Source: Bacteroides fragilis
GTDB taxonomy: Bacteria; Bacteroidota; Bacteroidia; Bacteroidales; Bacteroidaceae
Length of the DNA: 64,000 bases
Reading direction: 5' to 3'
NCBI RefSeq assembly: GCF_019583405.1
Contig: NZ_SZUU01000002.1
Location: forward strand, 186,001-250,000
Of the stretch, positions 42,314 through 49,873 are shown piece by piece (the first letter of the stretch is position 1; every line of letters starts with the position of its first letter). A model generated the notes under the pieces. The model worked only from the letters and a program-made list of their open reading frames with translations. It did no database searches and was not told the DNA's origin. Made by a program: the position numbers and the translations under genes.

Positions 42314-44005
42314 TTAATCATTTACATTTCTTCCTTTTACGATTTTTTCGTTACTTACATTTACAAGTAGCTTCCTAATTTCTTCTCTCATCTCTCTTAC
42401 GGCAGTCGACTGCACTTTAGGTTCTTTAGTCAAGACCAATTCCGCCATTTTCTGTAATTTATCCCGTTGTAAATACTCAGGAACAGCATACAGTTTTGCC
42501 AGCAAGTAATATGGATAAATCCGGCCCGGCAATAAATGAGTGGAACGTAATAACCATTTTTCGGCTTCAGCATATTCCCCCTTTTCCTGAAAATTTTTAC
42601 CAATAATATTTAGTATCATCGGATCGCAACTTCGGGTAGAAGCCTCTTTTAATAATAAGATTGAAGCATCCGCCTCCTTTAATTTATGCAAACAATGCCC
42701 ATATTCAAATAAAAATGCCCCTCTTCCCTTTAATTTCGGATACAAGCGTTCGTATCCTTCTTTTGCACTTTGATAAGCACCTGCCTGATACAACATGCGG
42801 CAGTTAGCCCAACTCCTGCATTCTTGATGTACATCTGCCCTCTTCCAATGATATCCGGAAAATCCCAATACACAAGCAAAAGCCAGTTGCCAAGCAAGAA
42901 AGCGTCCTGCAATACAAGCCATCAATAAAATCAGAAACGCAATAACAAAAGCAGGCAATTGCATCGGGTAAGAAGAAAAAGCAAATACCAACAATGAAAT
43001 CACTCCACCACATGTACCTATACGTTTCAATCCGACACCTCGCCACAGGCAAAAGCCAACAAAAGCCAAGAAACAGGATAATATCGGAATTCCCTGTTCT
43101 ACTGCAATCTGCAAATATTCATTAAAAGCATACTCCGGACTTCCTGCCACCAATTCTTCACGTGGAGAATAATCTCCTTTCGCAAAATAAGTTTCCTGAG
43201 CTGTCCCATATGCCAATGCAAAATTTCCTTGACCATAACCTGTAAATGGTTTCTCCATAACAGCCTGCGTACTGATTTTCCACATGAACAATCGCCCACT
43301 GGCCGAATCTTTTTTCAGATAAAACAAACAAACTCCCCCCACCAGCACGACTATGCACAGAGCCGAAGCAATTGCTATCATCTTTGCCTTTTTACGCATC
43401 CATATCCTCTTCAGATGTACCGGCCAAGACTTGTGTACACCATATACCCAAATACCGGAAACAATGGCAGCCAACCATGCCGAACGGCTCATACCTGCCG
43501 GAAGCACACAAAGTATAAGAAACAATACTGCCAATGTCCCATAATATCCGGTCCACTCGATCCAGTTTTTATTTATCCTTTTTCGCAATTTTAGCCATTG
43601 ATCCAGACAAAGCGGAAAGACCATGGCCAGATAACCGGAATAAGGCCCCGGATTAAAAAAAGACCCGGTCAGGGAGTATAGAGAATGATGGGAAGAAGTA
43701 AAACCATAAAGTTGTCTTAATCCATAAACAGCCTCGGAAGCGGCCAACGCTATAAGACTCCAGACAACTACCTGATAAAAATCCCTCCCCATATCATACC
43801 TCTTTTTATAATAGACAAAAGCCAACAATAAAAGTCCTGTAGCAGCCCCCATAGCGGCCTTTGCCAGATAAGCCCATTGTCCGGACAGTTCACCTGCCGG
43901 AAGCATCGGATCATTTACCCATACCACAGACAGCAATGTGCACACTATCGCCAAAAGTCCCCCACGGAGTATAATATGTATATAATCTACCTTCATCTCC
44001 GTCAT
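42314..44005 (-). CDS. O-antigen ligase family membrane protein with C-terminal TPR-like tail
   Basis: 563 residues: about ten TM helices with the Wzy_C (O-antigen ligase/polymerase) signature in the large periplasmic loop region (LTGSFFNPGPYSGYLAM, GYGQGNFALAYG, EYLQIAVEQGIP), then TPR-like helical repeats from about residue 390 (YQAGAYQSAKEGYERLYPKLKGRG; YAEAEKWLLRSTHLLPG). Such enzymes attach undecaprenyl-linked glycans to acceptors; some are protein O-oligosaccharyltransferases. Its ATG overlaps the stop of the signal peptidase gene by 4 nt, a sign of coupled translation. Confidence 0.8.
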   Translation of the reverse strand: MTEMKVDYIHIILRGGLLAIVCTLLSVVWVNDPMLPAGELSGQWAYLAKAAMGAATGLLLLAFVYYKKRYDMGRDFYQVVVWSLIALAASEAVYGLRQLYGFTSSHHSLYSLTGSFFNPGPYSGYLAMVFPLCLDQWLKLRKRINKNWIEWTGYYGTLAVLFLILCVLPAGMSRSAWLAAIVSGIWVYGVHKSWPVHLKRIWMRKKAKMIAIASALCIVVLVGGVCLFYLKKDSASGRLFMWKISTQAVMEKPFTGYGQGNFALAYGTAQETYFAKGDYSPREELVAGSPEYAFNEYLQIAVEQGIPILSCFLAFVGFCLWRGVGLKRIGTCGGVISLLVFAFSSYPMQLPAFVIAFLILLMACIAGRFLAWQLAFACVLGFSGYHWKRADVHQECRSWANCRMLYQAGAYQSAKEGYERLYPKLKGRGAFLFEYGHCLHKLKEADASILLLKEASTRSCDPMILNIIGKNFQEKGEYAEAEKWLLRSTHLLPGRIYPYYLLAKLYAVPEYLQRDKLQKMAELVLTKEPKVQSTAVREMREEIRKLLVNVSNEKIVKGRNVND

Positions 44006-44892
44006 TTTATTTTTTTAAATACCCTATCCCAACGAATTTTTTCACGCAAAGGATCATCCGAACGCCATATCGTAAATGCTCTTCCCACAATATATGATTC
44101 GGGCAGCATGCCCCAGTAGCGGGAATCTTTTGAGTTTTCCATATTATCCCCCGATACGAAATAATAATTCTCCATAAACTTATATTCTCTTATCACACTA
44201 TCGCCCAGACAAACTGAATTCCCCTTTTGTTGCAATCTCTTTTTCTGTTCCCAATGAATCAATCTTCCATAAAGTAAACGGGACAACGTATCAATCTTCA
44301 CTACCTGCCCCTTTGCCGGCACCGGAAGAGGACCGAACTCCTGAATGGTCCATCCCAAACGTCCGTCCCACGGAAAAGCATCTATCACAATCCCTCGCGA
44401 ATCCTCTCTTCTGACCCGAGAAATCCGATGTTGTGCCTTCACATTCCCCAAACTGTCTTTTATCCCCTTGATATGATAATATCCCCTGCGTATTTCCAAC
44501 GTATCTCCCGGAAGAGCAATGCACCGCTTCACATAATACTTCATTATATCGAATCCGATACTATCACTCCCATCCTGATAAGGGAAATTAAATACAAGCA
44601 CATCGTTCCTTTTAAACGAGCCAAAGCCCGGCAGACGATAGATAGGAACGTCCTCACCCCGTAACGATGCAAAGATATTGAACAGTCGTGCCCCGCCGGT
44701 CCATTTATCCACCAATATCTTATCTCCCGAAAGTAAGGCCGGTTCCATCGAGTTTGAAGGGATCTTGAAAGAAGTCAAGCAAAATACCTGTAATACCATC
44801 CAGGCTACAAATGCCACACAAGAATAGAAACAGATATTCACAATCCAGTTTCCGATTCGTTTCATCGTTTTCATCCAAACTTCTTTCTTCAT
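44002..44892 (-). CDS. lepB: Signal peptidase I
   Basis: 296 residues, S26 family. N-terminal TM helix (about 15-38), catalytic Ser48 in IPSNSMEPALLSGDKILVDK and catalytic Lys122 in YVKRCIALPGDTLEI, then the GDNMENSKDSRYWG box near the C-terminus. Cleaves signal peptides on the outer face of the inner membrane. A dedicated copy inside the propeller/NVEALA region and coupled to a glycan-ligase gene suggests specialised substrates. 31 bp after the upstream propeller gene. Confidence 0.92.
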   Translation of the reverse strand: MKKEVWMKTMKRIGNWIVNICFYSCVAFVAWMVLQVFCLTSFKIPSNSMEPALLSGDKILVDKWTGGARLFNIFASLRGEDVPIYRLPGFGSFKRNDVLVFNFPYQDGSDSIGFDIMKYYVKRCIALPGDTLEIRRGYYHIKGIKDSLGNVKAQHRISRVRREDSRGIVIDAFPWDGRLGWTIQEFGPLPVPAKGQVVKIDTLSRLLYGRLIHWEQKKRLQQKGNSVCLGDSVIREYKFMENYYFVSGDNMENSKDSRYWGMLPESYIVGRAFTIWRSDDPLREKIRWDRVFKKIK

Positions 44893-44923
44893 ATCTACAT
44901 ATATATTTTAATACGATCTCCCG

Positions 44924-45952
44924 TCAAGAATCGAAAGTAAAAGAGACCAAATAAAATTCCCGGGTTTTAGAAAAAGCAATCCCATAAAGTTTATTAGGTT
45001 CCCGGATTGAAGCACAAATTCTCAGAATGAGGCAATCAGTATTATATTTGATTAATTCCCGGCCGTCCCAATCAAAAACAGATAAGTTATTGAATAAATT
45101 GGGATTCTTGTCACCTATAAATACACTATAAATCTTTTCATCCGTGGCACATAACGCAGAGAAGCCCCAAACAGTCTCCCCTGTGCTTTGGATAGTTCCG
45201 GATAAATATTGCACAACCGGAGGATAAAATTTTCGGATTGCTTTTAATTCTATGCCTTTTGATAAATCAAATAATTCAAGGACTCCTCCATATAAAGTTC
45301 CCACAACCATTTTTTTACAATCCGGAGATACCGCAATTGCAGGCGATGACCAAACGGCACGTTCTTCCGGAGTATCTATAGGAAAATCACTGTAATCAGC
45401 CACCACTTCGGCATCTGCCAGCATCTGAAAACGTTTTTGCTGATCCGACTTTGTTCCCAACTGACCATCCACCAGAAATTTATCATCCCGAAGTCCCCAC
45501 ACCCGGCGTACTGTAGCTCCTAAATTATAAAAAGGCTGTTCTTCTATCAATGTTCCCCAATTATCATCCTCTTTATCAAACTGATAAGTCAATAACTTCA
45601 TAGAAGATTCATCATACACCGAAATGTTCTTTTCACGTGCATCATAATAGCACATGTTTGCAGTAGTCACTTCACCCGGTCCCTGTCCCCTTCTTACAAA
45701 ACTTCCAAGCAATTGGCCTGTGCTCTTATCATATACTTGCAACCATGTATTATCAACCAAAGCCAATATAAAGATATAGTCCTCACTAACAGCCATATCC
45801 AAAGGATAGCTGATCAGCAGTTCGTCCGACAAACGATGAGCATGTATGTTCTTTACTTCCGGAAACGTAGGAGGTGCATAAGCACTATGTTGTTTCTGAC
45901 AAGAACACAAAATAGTTATTAAACAAACACACAATAACAACTTCTTCCACAT
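44924..45952 (-). CDS. 6-bladed beta-propeller lipoprotein (A)
   Basis: 342 residues, lipobox ITILCSC (Cys about 18). Repeating blade-like strands and the cluster's signature SFVRRGQGPGEVTT (about 93-106), shared in variants by the other propellers here. Resembles the TolB-like / DUF5128-type 6-bladed propellers of Bacteroidales. First gene of a putative operon with signal peptidase I and the ligase. Probably anchored in the outer or inner membrane facing the periplasm; ligand unknown. Confidence 0.75.
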   Translation of the reverse strand: MWKKLLLCVCLITILCSCQKQHSAYAPPTFPEVKNIHAHRLSDELLISYPLDMAVSEDYIFILALVDNTWLQVYDKSTGQLLGSFVRRGQGPGEVTTANMCYYDAREKNISVYDESSMKLLTYQFDKEDDNWGTLIEEQPFYNLGATVRRVWGLRDDKFLVDGQLGTKSDQQKRFQMLADAEVVADYSDFPIDTPEERAVWSSPAIAVSPDCKKMVVGTLYGGVLELFDLSKGIELKAIRKFYPPVVQYLSGTIQSTGETVWGFSALCATDEKIYSVFIGDKNPNLFNNLSVFDWDGRELIKYNTDCLILRICASIREPNKLYGIAFSKTREFYLVSFTFDS

Positions 45953-45995
45953 ATATTAGTCAAGGCTACATATTATGATATTTTTTCTATACTCG

Positions 45996-46003
45996 CAAAA
46001 ATA
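45996..46003 (-). promoter_or_regulatory. -7 element TATTTTTG of the propeller A / lepB / ligase operon
   Basis: Minus-strand TATTTTTG 44 nt before the ATG at 45952; the -33 region lacks a clear TTTG. Confidence 0.45.
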
Positions 46004-46156
46004 ATACATTTTAAATTATAAACACATCTTATTCGTAAAAACATTACCAAATGTTTTAGATCCTGTTTAAAAATGATTGAAACAAAAGATTAAGAAGGTT
46101 TCCGTATTGTGCAATCCTGTGGTGAAAAGACACTTTCCTACAAAAAACGCATTTCG

Positions 46157-46275
46157 ATCTTCCATCTTCCACCTTTTTAAGTTTAATTTATTAATAATCA
46201 ATACAATAGCATAGTGGAAGATCGTGTTTTTAAGCCATTTATCTTCCACCTCCATCTTCCATCTTCCACCTCCGT
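46157..46275. repeat. Dispersed ATCTTCCATCTTCCACCT repeats
   Basis: ATCTTCCATCTTCCACCT at 46157-46174 is repeated, with an extra ATCTTCCACCTCC unit, at 46241-46273; both copies are followed by TTTTTAAG. An inverted piece GTGGAAGATC lies between them near 46214. Confidence 0.75.
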
Positions 46276-46407
46276 TTTTAAGGGATAAATAAGCTATAAA
46301 TATCTGATATGCACATACATATAGTTGGTTTTTTATCTATTTATGTCTATTATTGTATTTTGTTTTTCTTGCTATCTTTAGTGAAAATGGTCTTTTCTTT
46401 ATCCCGT

Positions 46408-46495
46408 CCCGCATACCTGTGCCCATGAGCCCAGGTATGCGGGCCCATAAGCCCGGGTACACAGGCCCACAAGCCCGGGTACACGGGCTTAGATA
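46408..46495. repeat. GC-rich tandem array, four units of 22 bp, with perfect 12-bp hairpin
   Basis: Four consecutive 22-bp units begin with CCC at 46408, 46430, 46452 and 46474 (for example CCCGGGTACACAGG). CCCGCATACCTG (46408-46419) and CAGGTATGCGGG (46432-46443) are perfect inverted copies, and GGGTACAC recurs in units 3 and 4. It lies immediately downstream of the redoxin-like fragment gene (which ends at 46537 on the minus strand). Confidence 0.85.
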
Positions 46496-46536
46496 ACGGT
46501 GCAGAATAAAGACGTAATACACTTATTATAAGCGTG

Positions 46537-46884
46537 TTAATAAAGGAATATTTTCGATATCATTTTAGAATAATCTTCGTTGTGGATATGGATAGTTTGT
46601 TCAAAACTGTTCCCTGGATCCCCAAAATCCCACTCTACTTTTTTAGGATTGCTAACCTGCAATACTACAGGATGACTATCAATCCGCTCATCGTTAAACA
46701 AGAAATCATTATTTTCGTCCACATATACATTTTTCTGCTGAAGCTTATCCCCCATTCTTAAACGCCATGCTTTCAAAGATGAAATATTCGTAAAAACAAA
46801 AAAGATACTATCATTTGTATTCCTTTTCAAAAAAGCCTCTGACTCCGAAATACATCCACCACAGCCCACATTAGATATAATCAC
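46537..46884 (-). CDS. Redoxin-like small protein, no ATG start (possibly 5'-truncated)
   Basis: 115 residues with NVGCGGCISESEAFL near the N-terminus, a CxxC-containing thioredoxin-fold beginning like that of the redoxin part of 51977-52852 (MYVDSIGCISCKLKLAKW). The only start in frame is GTG at 46884; in-frame TGA (the stop of the preceding propeller gene) and TAG lie just upstream, so no signal peptide or first beta-strand is encoded. Either it starts at GTG and stays cytoplasmic, or it is the remnant of a longer exported protein. The strand after the Cys motif (SIFFVFTNISSL) fits a thioredoxin fold. Confidence 0.55.
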   Translation of the reverse strand: MIISNVGCGGCISESEAFLKRNTNDSIFFVFTNISSLKAWRLRMGDKLQQKNVYVDENNDFLFNDERIDSHPVVLQVSNPKKVEWDFGDPGNSFEQTIHIHNEDYSKMISKIFLY

Positions 46885-46911
46885 AATATTTCCATACTAT
46901 ATCCAGTTTCC

Positions 46912-48087
46912 TCATAATTTTAATAGTTCAAATGTTTTAAAACGCATTATATCATCATCCTCTGACTCCACTTGAATGTGAAATCCATCCGGACCGACAA
47001 AACATTGATTTAATAAATAAAGTTCTTGGGGTAACATTGTTTCTCCCACAATTTGAAAGTTCTTATCTAAAATAGTCACTGACATTGGTTTGCGCAGCAC
47101 CCCCTCTTTAGGATCAATACTACTGTCTGGATGTCCTGCCAAACGATAGTAAACCTCTCTATATGAGTCATAGTGAATGCATCCATAATTCAAACTATGG
47201 ACATAGTGATCTCTATCGGCTTCTGGGGAAAAATGTTCGAAATCAAGACTTTTCTCAACTGGTTCAATAACGATATCTTCTTTGGTTCCGGCATAAAACT
47301 CATGATATTGCAGTGAGTCTACATGATGTACTCTTATATTATGATCGGCAGCAAAACTAATAACCAGTTCATTATTAGGAGACAAGGTATAATAAGGGAA
47401 ACGATATGTAAAACTCCCCCCCCAATTTCCAGAATGATACATAGATGGATAACTATCAGAATACCTAATAGTGTTCTTCTGCAAATTATAGAAAGCCATC
47501 ACAGGACGATTTGAATCATTCTCACCCTCAAATTCATAAAAAAGAGTTCCGGACAACAATAATTCATCACCTATTTTTAAAATAGGAGAATTTGTACGCG
47601 GAAACAATTCAGAAGGTGCAAAAATGGAATCTCCTTTCAAACGTCTGACAATGTCTATTCGTTTCTTATCTTTCACATGACTACTATCATTCGTCAGGTA
47701 CAGATAACGTGTCATCCTATCATACAAATAAATCGAATCTTTATTCAAAAACAAGTATGAAGTAATACTGCCAACTCCATTCGAGCCCTCCTGCTCAAAC
47801 TTAATCTTACCCATATTTTTCACAGTCCCGTAATCATACAGTACAATCGAGTTATCATAGTTATTTATAAACGAAAAAAACAGTTTTCCATCCATATAGA
47901 TCAATTGTAAATAATCTGATAATTGAACCGTTTCACTGTCCAACGGAAAACATTTATCTTCCTTCGCTACTAATGTATAATCATCAGTTCTATGAATTAC
48001 AGTTTTCTTATCCTGCTGACAAGAACCTACAACTATCCCCAATAAAACTACAAATACAAAACTCCTAATCATTATCATAATACCCAT
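46912..48087 (-). CDS. 6-bladed beta-propeller lipoprotein (B)
   Basis: 391 residues; signal peptide with lipobox IVVGSC (Cys about 23). Strand-rich repeats throughout (DKLFF-, NDSIYLYDR-, NNELVISFAADHNIRVH-type blades) and the diverged signature KFEQEGSNGVGS. Family assignment is by architecture shared with its neighbours. Begins 40 bp after the 184-residue secreted protein, same transcript. Confidence 0.65.
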   Translation of the reverse strand: MGIMIMIRSFVFVVLLGIVVGSCQQDKKTVIHRTDDYTLVAKEDKCFPLDSETVQLSDYLQLIYMDGKLFFSFINNYDNSIVLYDYGTVKNMGKIKFEQEGSNGVGSITSYLFLNKDSIYLYDRMTRYLYLTNDSSHVKDKKRIDIVRRLKGDSIFAPSELFPRTNSPILKIGDELLLSGTLFYEFEGENDSNRPVMAFYNLQKNTIRYSDSYPSMYHSGNWGGSFTYRFPYYTLSPNNELVISFAADHNIRVHHVDSLQYHEFYAGTKEDIVIEPVEKSLDFEHFSPEADRDHYVHSLNYGCIHYDSYREVYYRLAGHPDSSIDPKEGVLRKPMSVTILDKNFQIVGETMLPQELYLLNQCFVGPDGFHIQVESEDDDIMRFKTFELLKL

Positions 48088-48127
48088 AAAATGCTATATT
48101 TATACTATACTAAATTTTCAATTCCGC

Positions 48128-48682
48128 TCAGATTTCCTTTAACGATGCTACAATCCCTTTGACCTGTGGAAGTAACTCCAGAAACATAGAACAGGATGAG
48201 AAACTAATATAATACACGCATTTATTCCCTTGCAAATACCATTCGACTTTCTGTAGCGCTGATAATTCATTAGTTTCCGGATGGCGATCGGCTTTATAAG
48301 AAGAGATAATCATCTTTTTTCTATCATTAATCGATCTATATATAACCTTTACCCGAGTAACATCTGCTAATGCCGAAACACTGTCCCTCTCAAATATTTC
48401 CTGATAACATTTACAGTTTTGTACTTCTATAATAGTCAAAACAGAACCACAACGATCTTTACGCTTAGAATATACCCTCATAAACTTTGTCGTTTCATAC
48501 CCTTCTCTTGTACGCCTCAAAGGTTCACCACAGGAACGCACAGCAGAAGGGCGATTCCATCCTTTAGGCACTTCAATCACATACGTCTCACCACGCAAAA
48601 GATCTCCGTGGGGTTGAGAAACTTGCGCAACAACCTGAGCACAAAATAAAAAACTTAAAAGAAGCAAAGCTGTCAATTTCAT
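48128..48682 (-). CDS. Secreted protein of unknown function
   Basis: 184 residues with a signal peptide (MKLTALLLLSFLFCAQVVAQ). Five or more cysteines (RSCGEP, RCGSV, NCKCY, KCVYY, SSCSMF) suggest disulfides or a metal site. I do not recognise the family. Its ATG overlaps the stop of the upstream propeller gene by 4 nt, so translation of the two is coupled and a physical partnership is likely. Confidence 0.65.
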   Translation of the reverse strand: MKLTALLLLSFLFCAQVVAQVSQPHGDLLRGETYVIEVPKGWNRPSAVRSCGEPLRRTREGYETTKFMRVYSKRKDRCGSVLTIIEVQNCKCYQEIFERDSVSALADVTRVKVIYRSINDRKKMIISSYKADRHPETNELSALQKVEWYLQGNKCVYYISFSSCSMFLELLPQVKGIVASLKEI

Positions 48683-49701
48683 AACTGGGGTAAATTGAAT
48701 ACATAAATATGATCTTCGTCCTCCACAAAAGCTCCATAAATCTTATGTGCAACTTCATCAACAGCAAAAGTGTTAATAAAACAGTCGAGTTTATATTGTA
48801 TGAGTGGTTTCCCTTCCCAATTAAATACTTGGATATTAGGAGTAGTTTTCCGGTTCCCTATTTCCTCTGTTGTCATATCCAGATTTAACGAATAAATGTA
48901 ATTATCCGTCGTGTACACACATATAGGATGTATAAGCCTCATATTATCATCTACCTCCGGACATTCCTGTCCTGGGAAAAGATCTAAAATTACATCTCTT
49001 TTTAGTTTTCCATCCTGGCCATAAATTCTGAAACGGCGTATATGTTGGTAGAACGAAACGAAACAACTCTTATCAGGCTTGGCGACGGTCATCTTTATAT
49101 ACGCTTGATTCCTGCCCAAAACAGATCCGAAACGTTCCTCTGTTTCGGGATATTCTCCCCATGATTCATGATTTCCGTCAGGATAAAGAAACCTAAATTC
49201 TTTTTCATTCTCAAAGCCGCCATTACAACAGTAGCTGCTATCGGAAATACTTATCAAGTCATTAAAACAATTAAATCCATAATTTAAAGTCGAAGTCTGT
49301 ACGGTAGCTTTATCTTTCTCAACACTAATATGTTTCAGGTTAATTCCGTCTAACATGACAAATCCATTCTTTTGATATTTCACAGGGGTAATAGAAGGGA
49401 GAACGAAATCATTCGGTCCCTGCCCCTGTGTTCCAAAACTATATTGAAAAGTCAAATCCGGCAAATGGAAGCATTGAAACATAGTATCCATTTTTTCATT
49501 GAATACTATCAGATTACTATCACATAAAACTAAACTCCGTGGATACAATAACACCGAAGGAACCTGTATTCTATCGGATTTCAAATTTATGGTATGCTCA
49601 AATTGAGCATAATGCATAATCCTATCAGATTCTATACAACTTGATACAGCTATCAATAAAATCCCCCATAAAATTCCACGAACTCTCAATCTTTTTTTCA
49701 T
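48679..49701 (-). CDS. 6-bladed beta-propeller lipoprotein (C)
   Basis: 340 residues starting MKKRLRVRG at the ATG 49701 (the frame extends to a TTG at 49710). Lipobox IAVSSC (Cys about 22). Signature YSFGTQGQGPNDFVLPS and blade-like strands to the end (HIYVFNLPQL), fitting the TolB-like propeller group of Bacteroidales. Promoter not clear; a partial CAAAGTTT lies at 49735. Coupled to the 184-residue secreted protein. Confidence 0.75.
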   Translation of the reverse strand: MKKRLRVRGILWGILLIAVSSCIESDRIMHYAQFEHTINLKSDRIQVPSVLLYPRSLVLCDSNLIVFNEKMDTMFQCFHLPDLTFQYSFGTQGQGPNDFVLPSITPVKYQKNGFVMLDGINLKHISVEKDKATVQTSTLNYGFNCFNDLISISDSSYCCNGGFENEKEFRFLYPDGNHESWGEYPETEERFGSVLGRNQAYIKMTVAKPDKSCFVSFYQHIRRFRIYGQDGKLKRDVILDLFPGQECPEVDDNMRLIHPICVYTTDNYIYSLNLDMTTEEIGNRKTTPNIQVFNWEGKPLIQYKLDCFINTFAVDEVAHKIYGAFVEDEDHIYVFNLPQL

Positions 49702-49873
49702 GATAATCAAACTTTTATGTCAGCTTTACGCCACAAAGTTTGAGAAAAAAAAGGGCTTTAAGGGACAATTACAGGTCAAAAAGCAGTAAATTCAGGTCAT
49801 TTGAGCATTTGTATCATATCCGACAAAGAAAATCAACATAGCTTTCTTTTTATGGTCTGATATTTTCATCTTT

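Larger units (their letters stand above)
45953..46536. other. Long repeat-rich intergenic region
   Basis: No credible gene in 584 bp. Holds the -7 element at 45996, CTTCCACCT-type repeats (46157-46275) and a GC-rich 22-bp-period array (46408-46495) in otherwise AT-rich DNA. Confidence 0.7.

Noticed and set aside
46067..46255. 62-codon minus-strand ORF in the long intergenic region, considered as a third NVEALA peptide
   Set aside because: No signal-type N-terminus, no NVEALA motif, and it spans the CTTCCACCT repeats.
46337..46522. Minus-strand ORF with repeated PG(L/V) residues
   Set aside because: It is the translation of the 22-bp GC-rich array; the period is not a multiple of three, so the apparent protein repeat is accidental.
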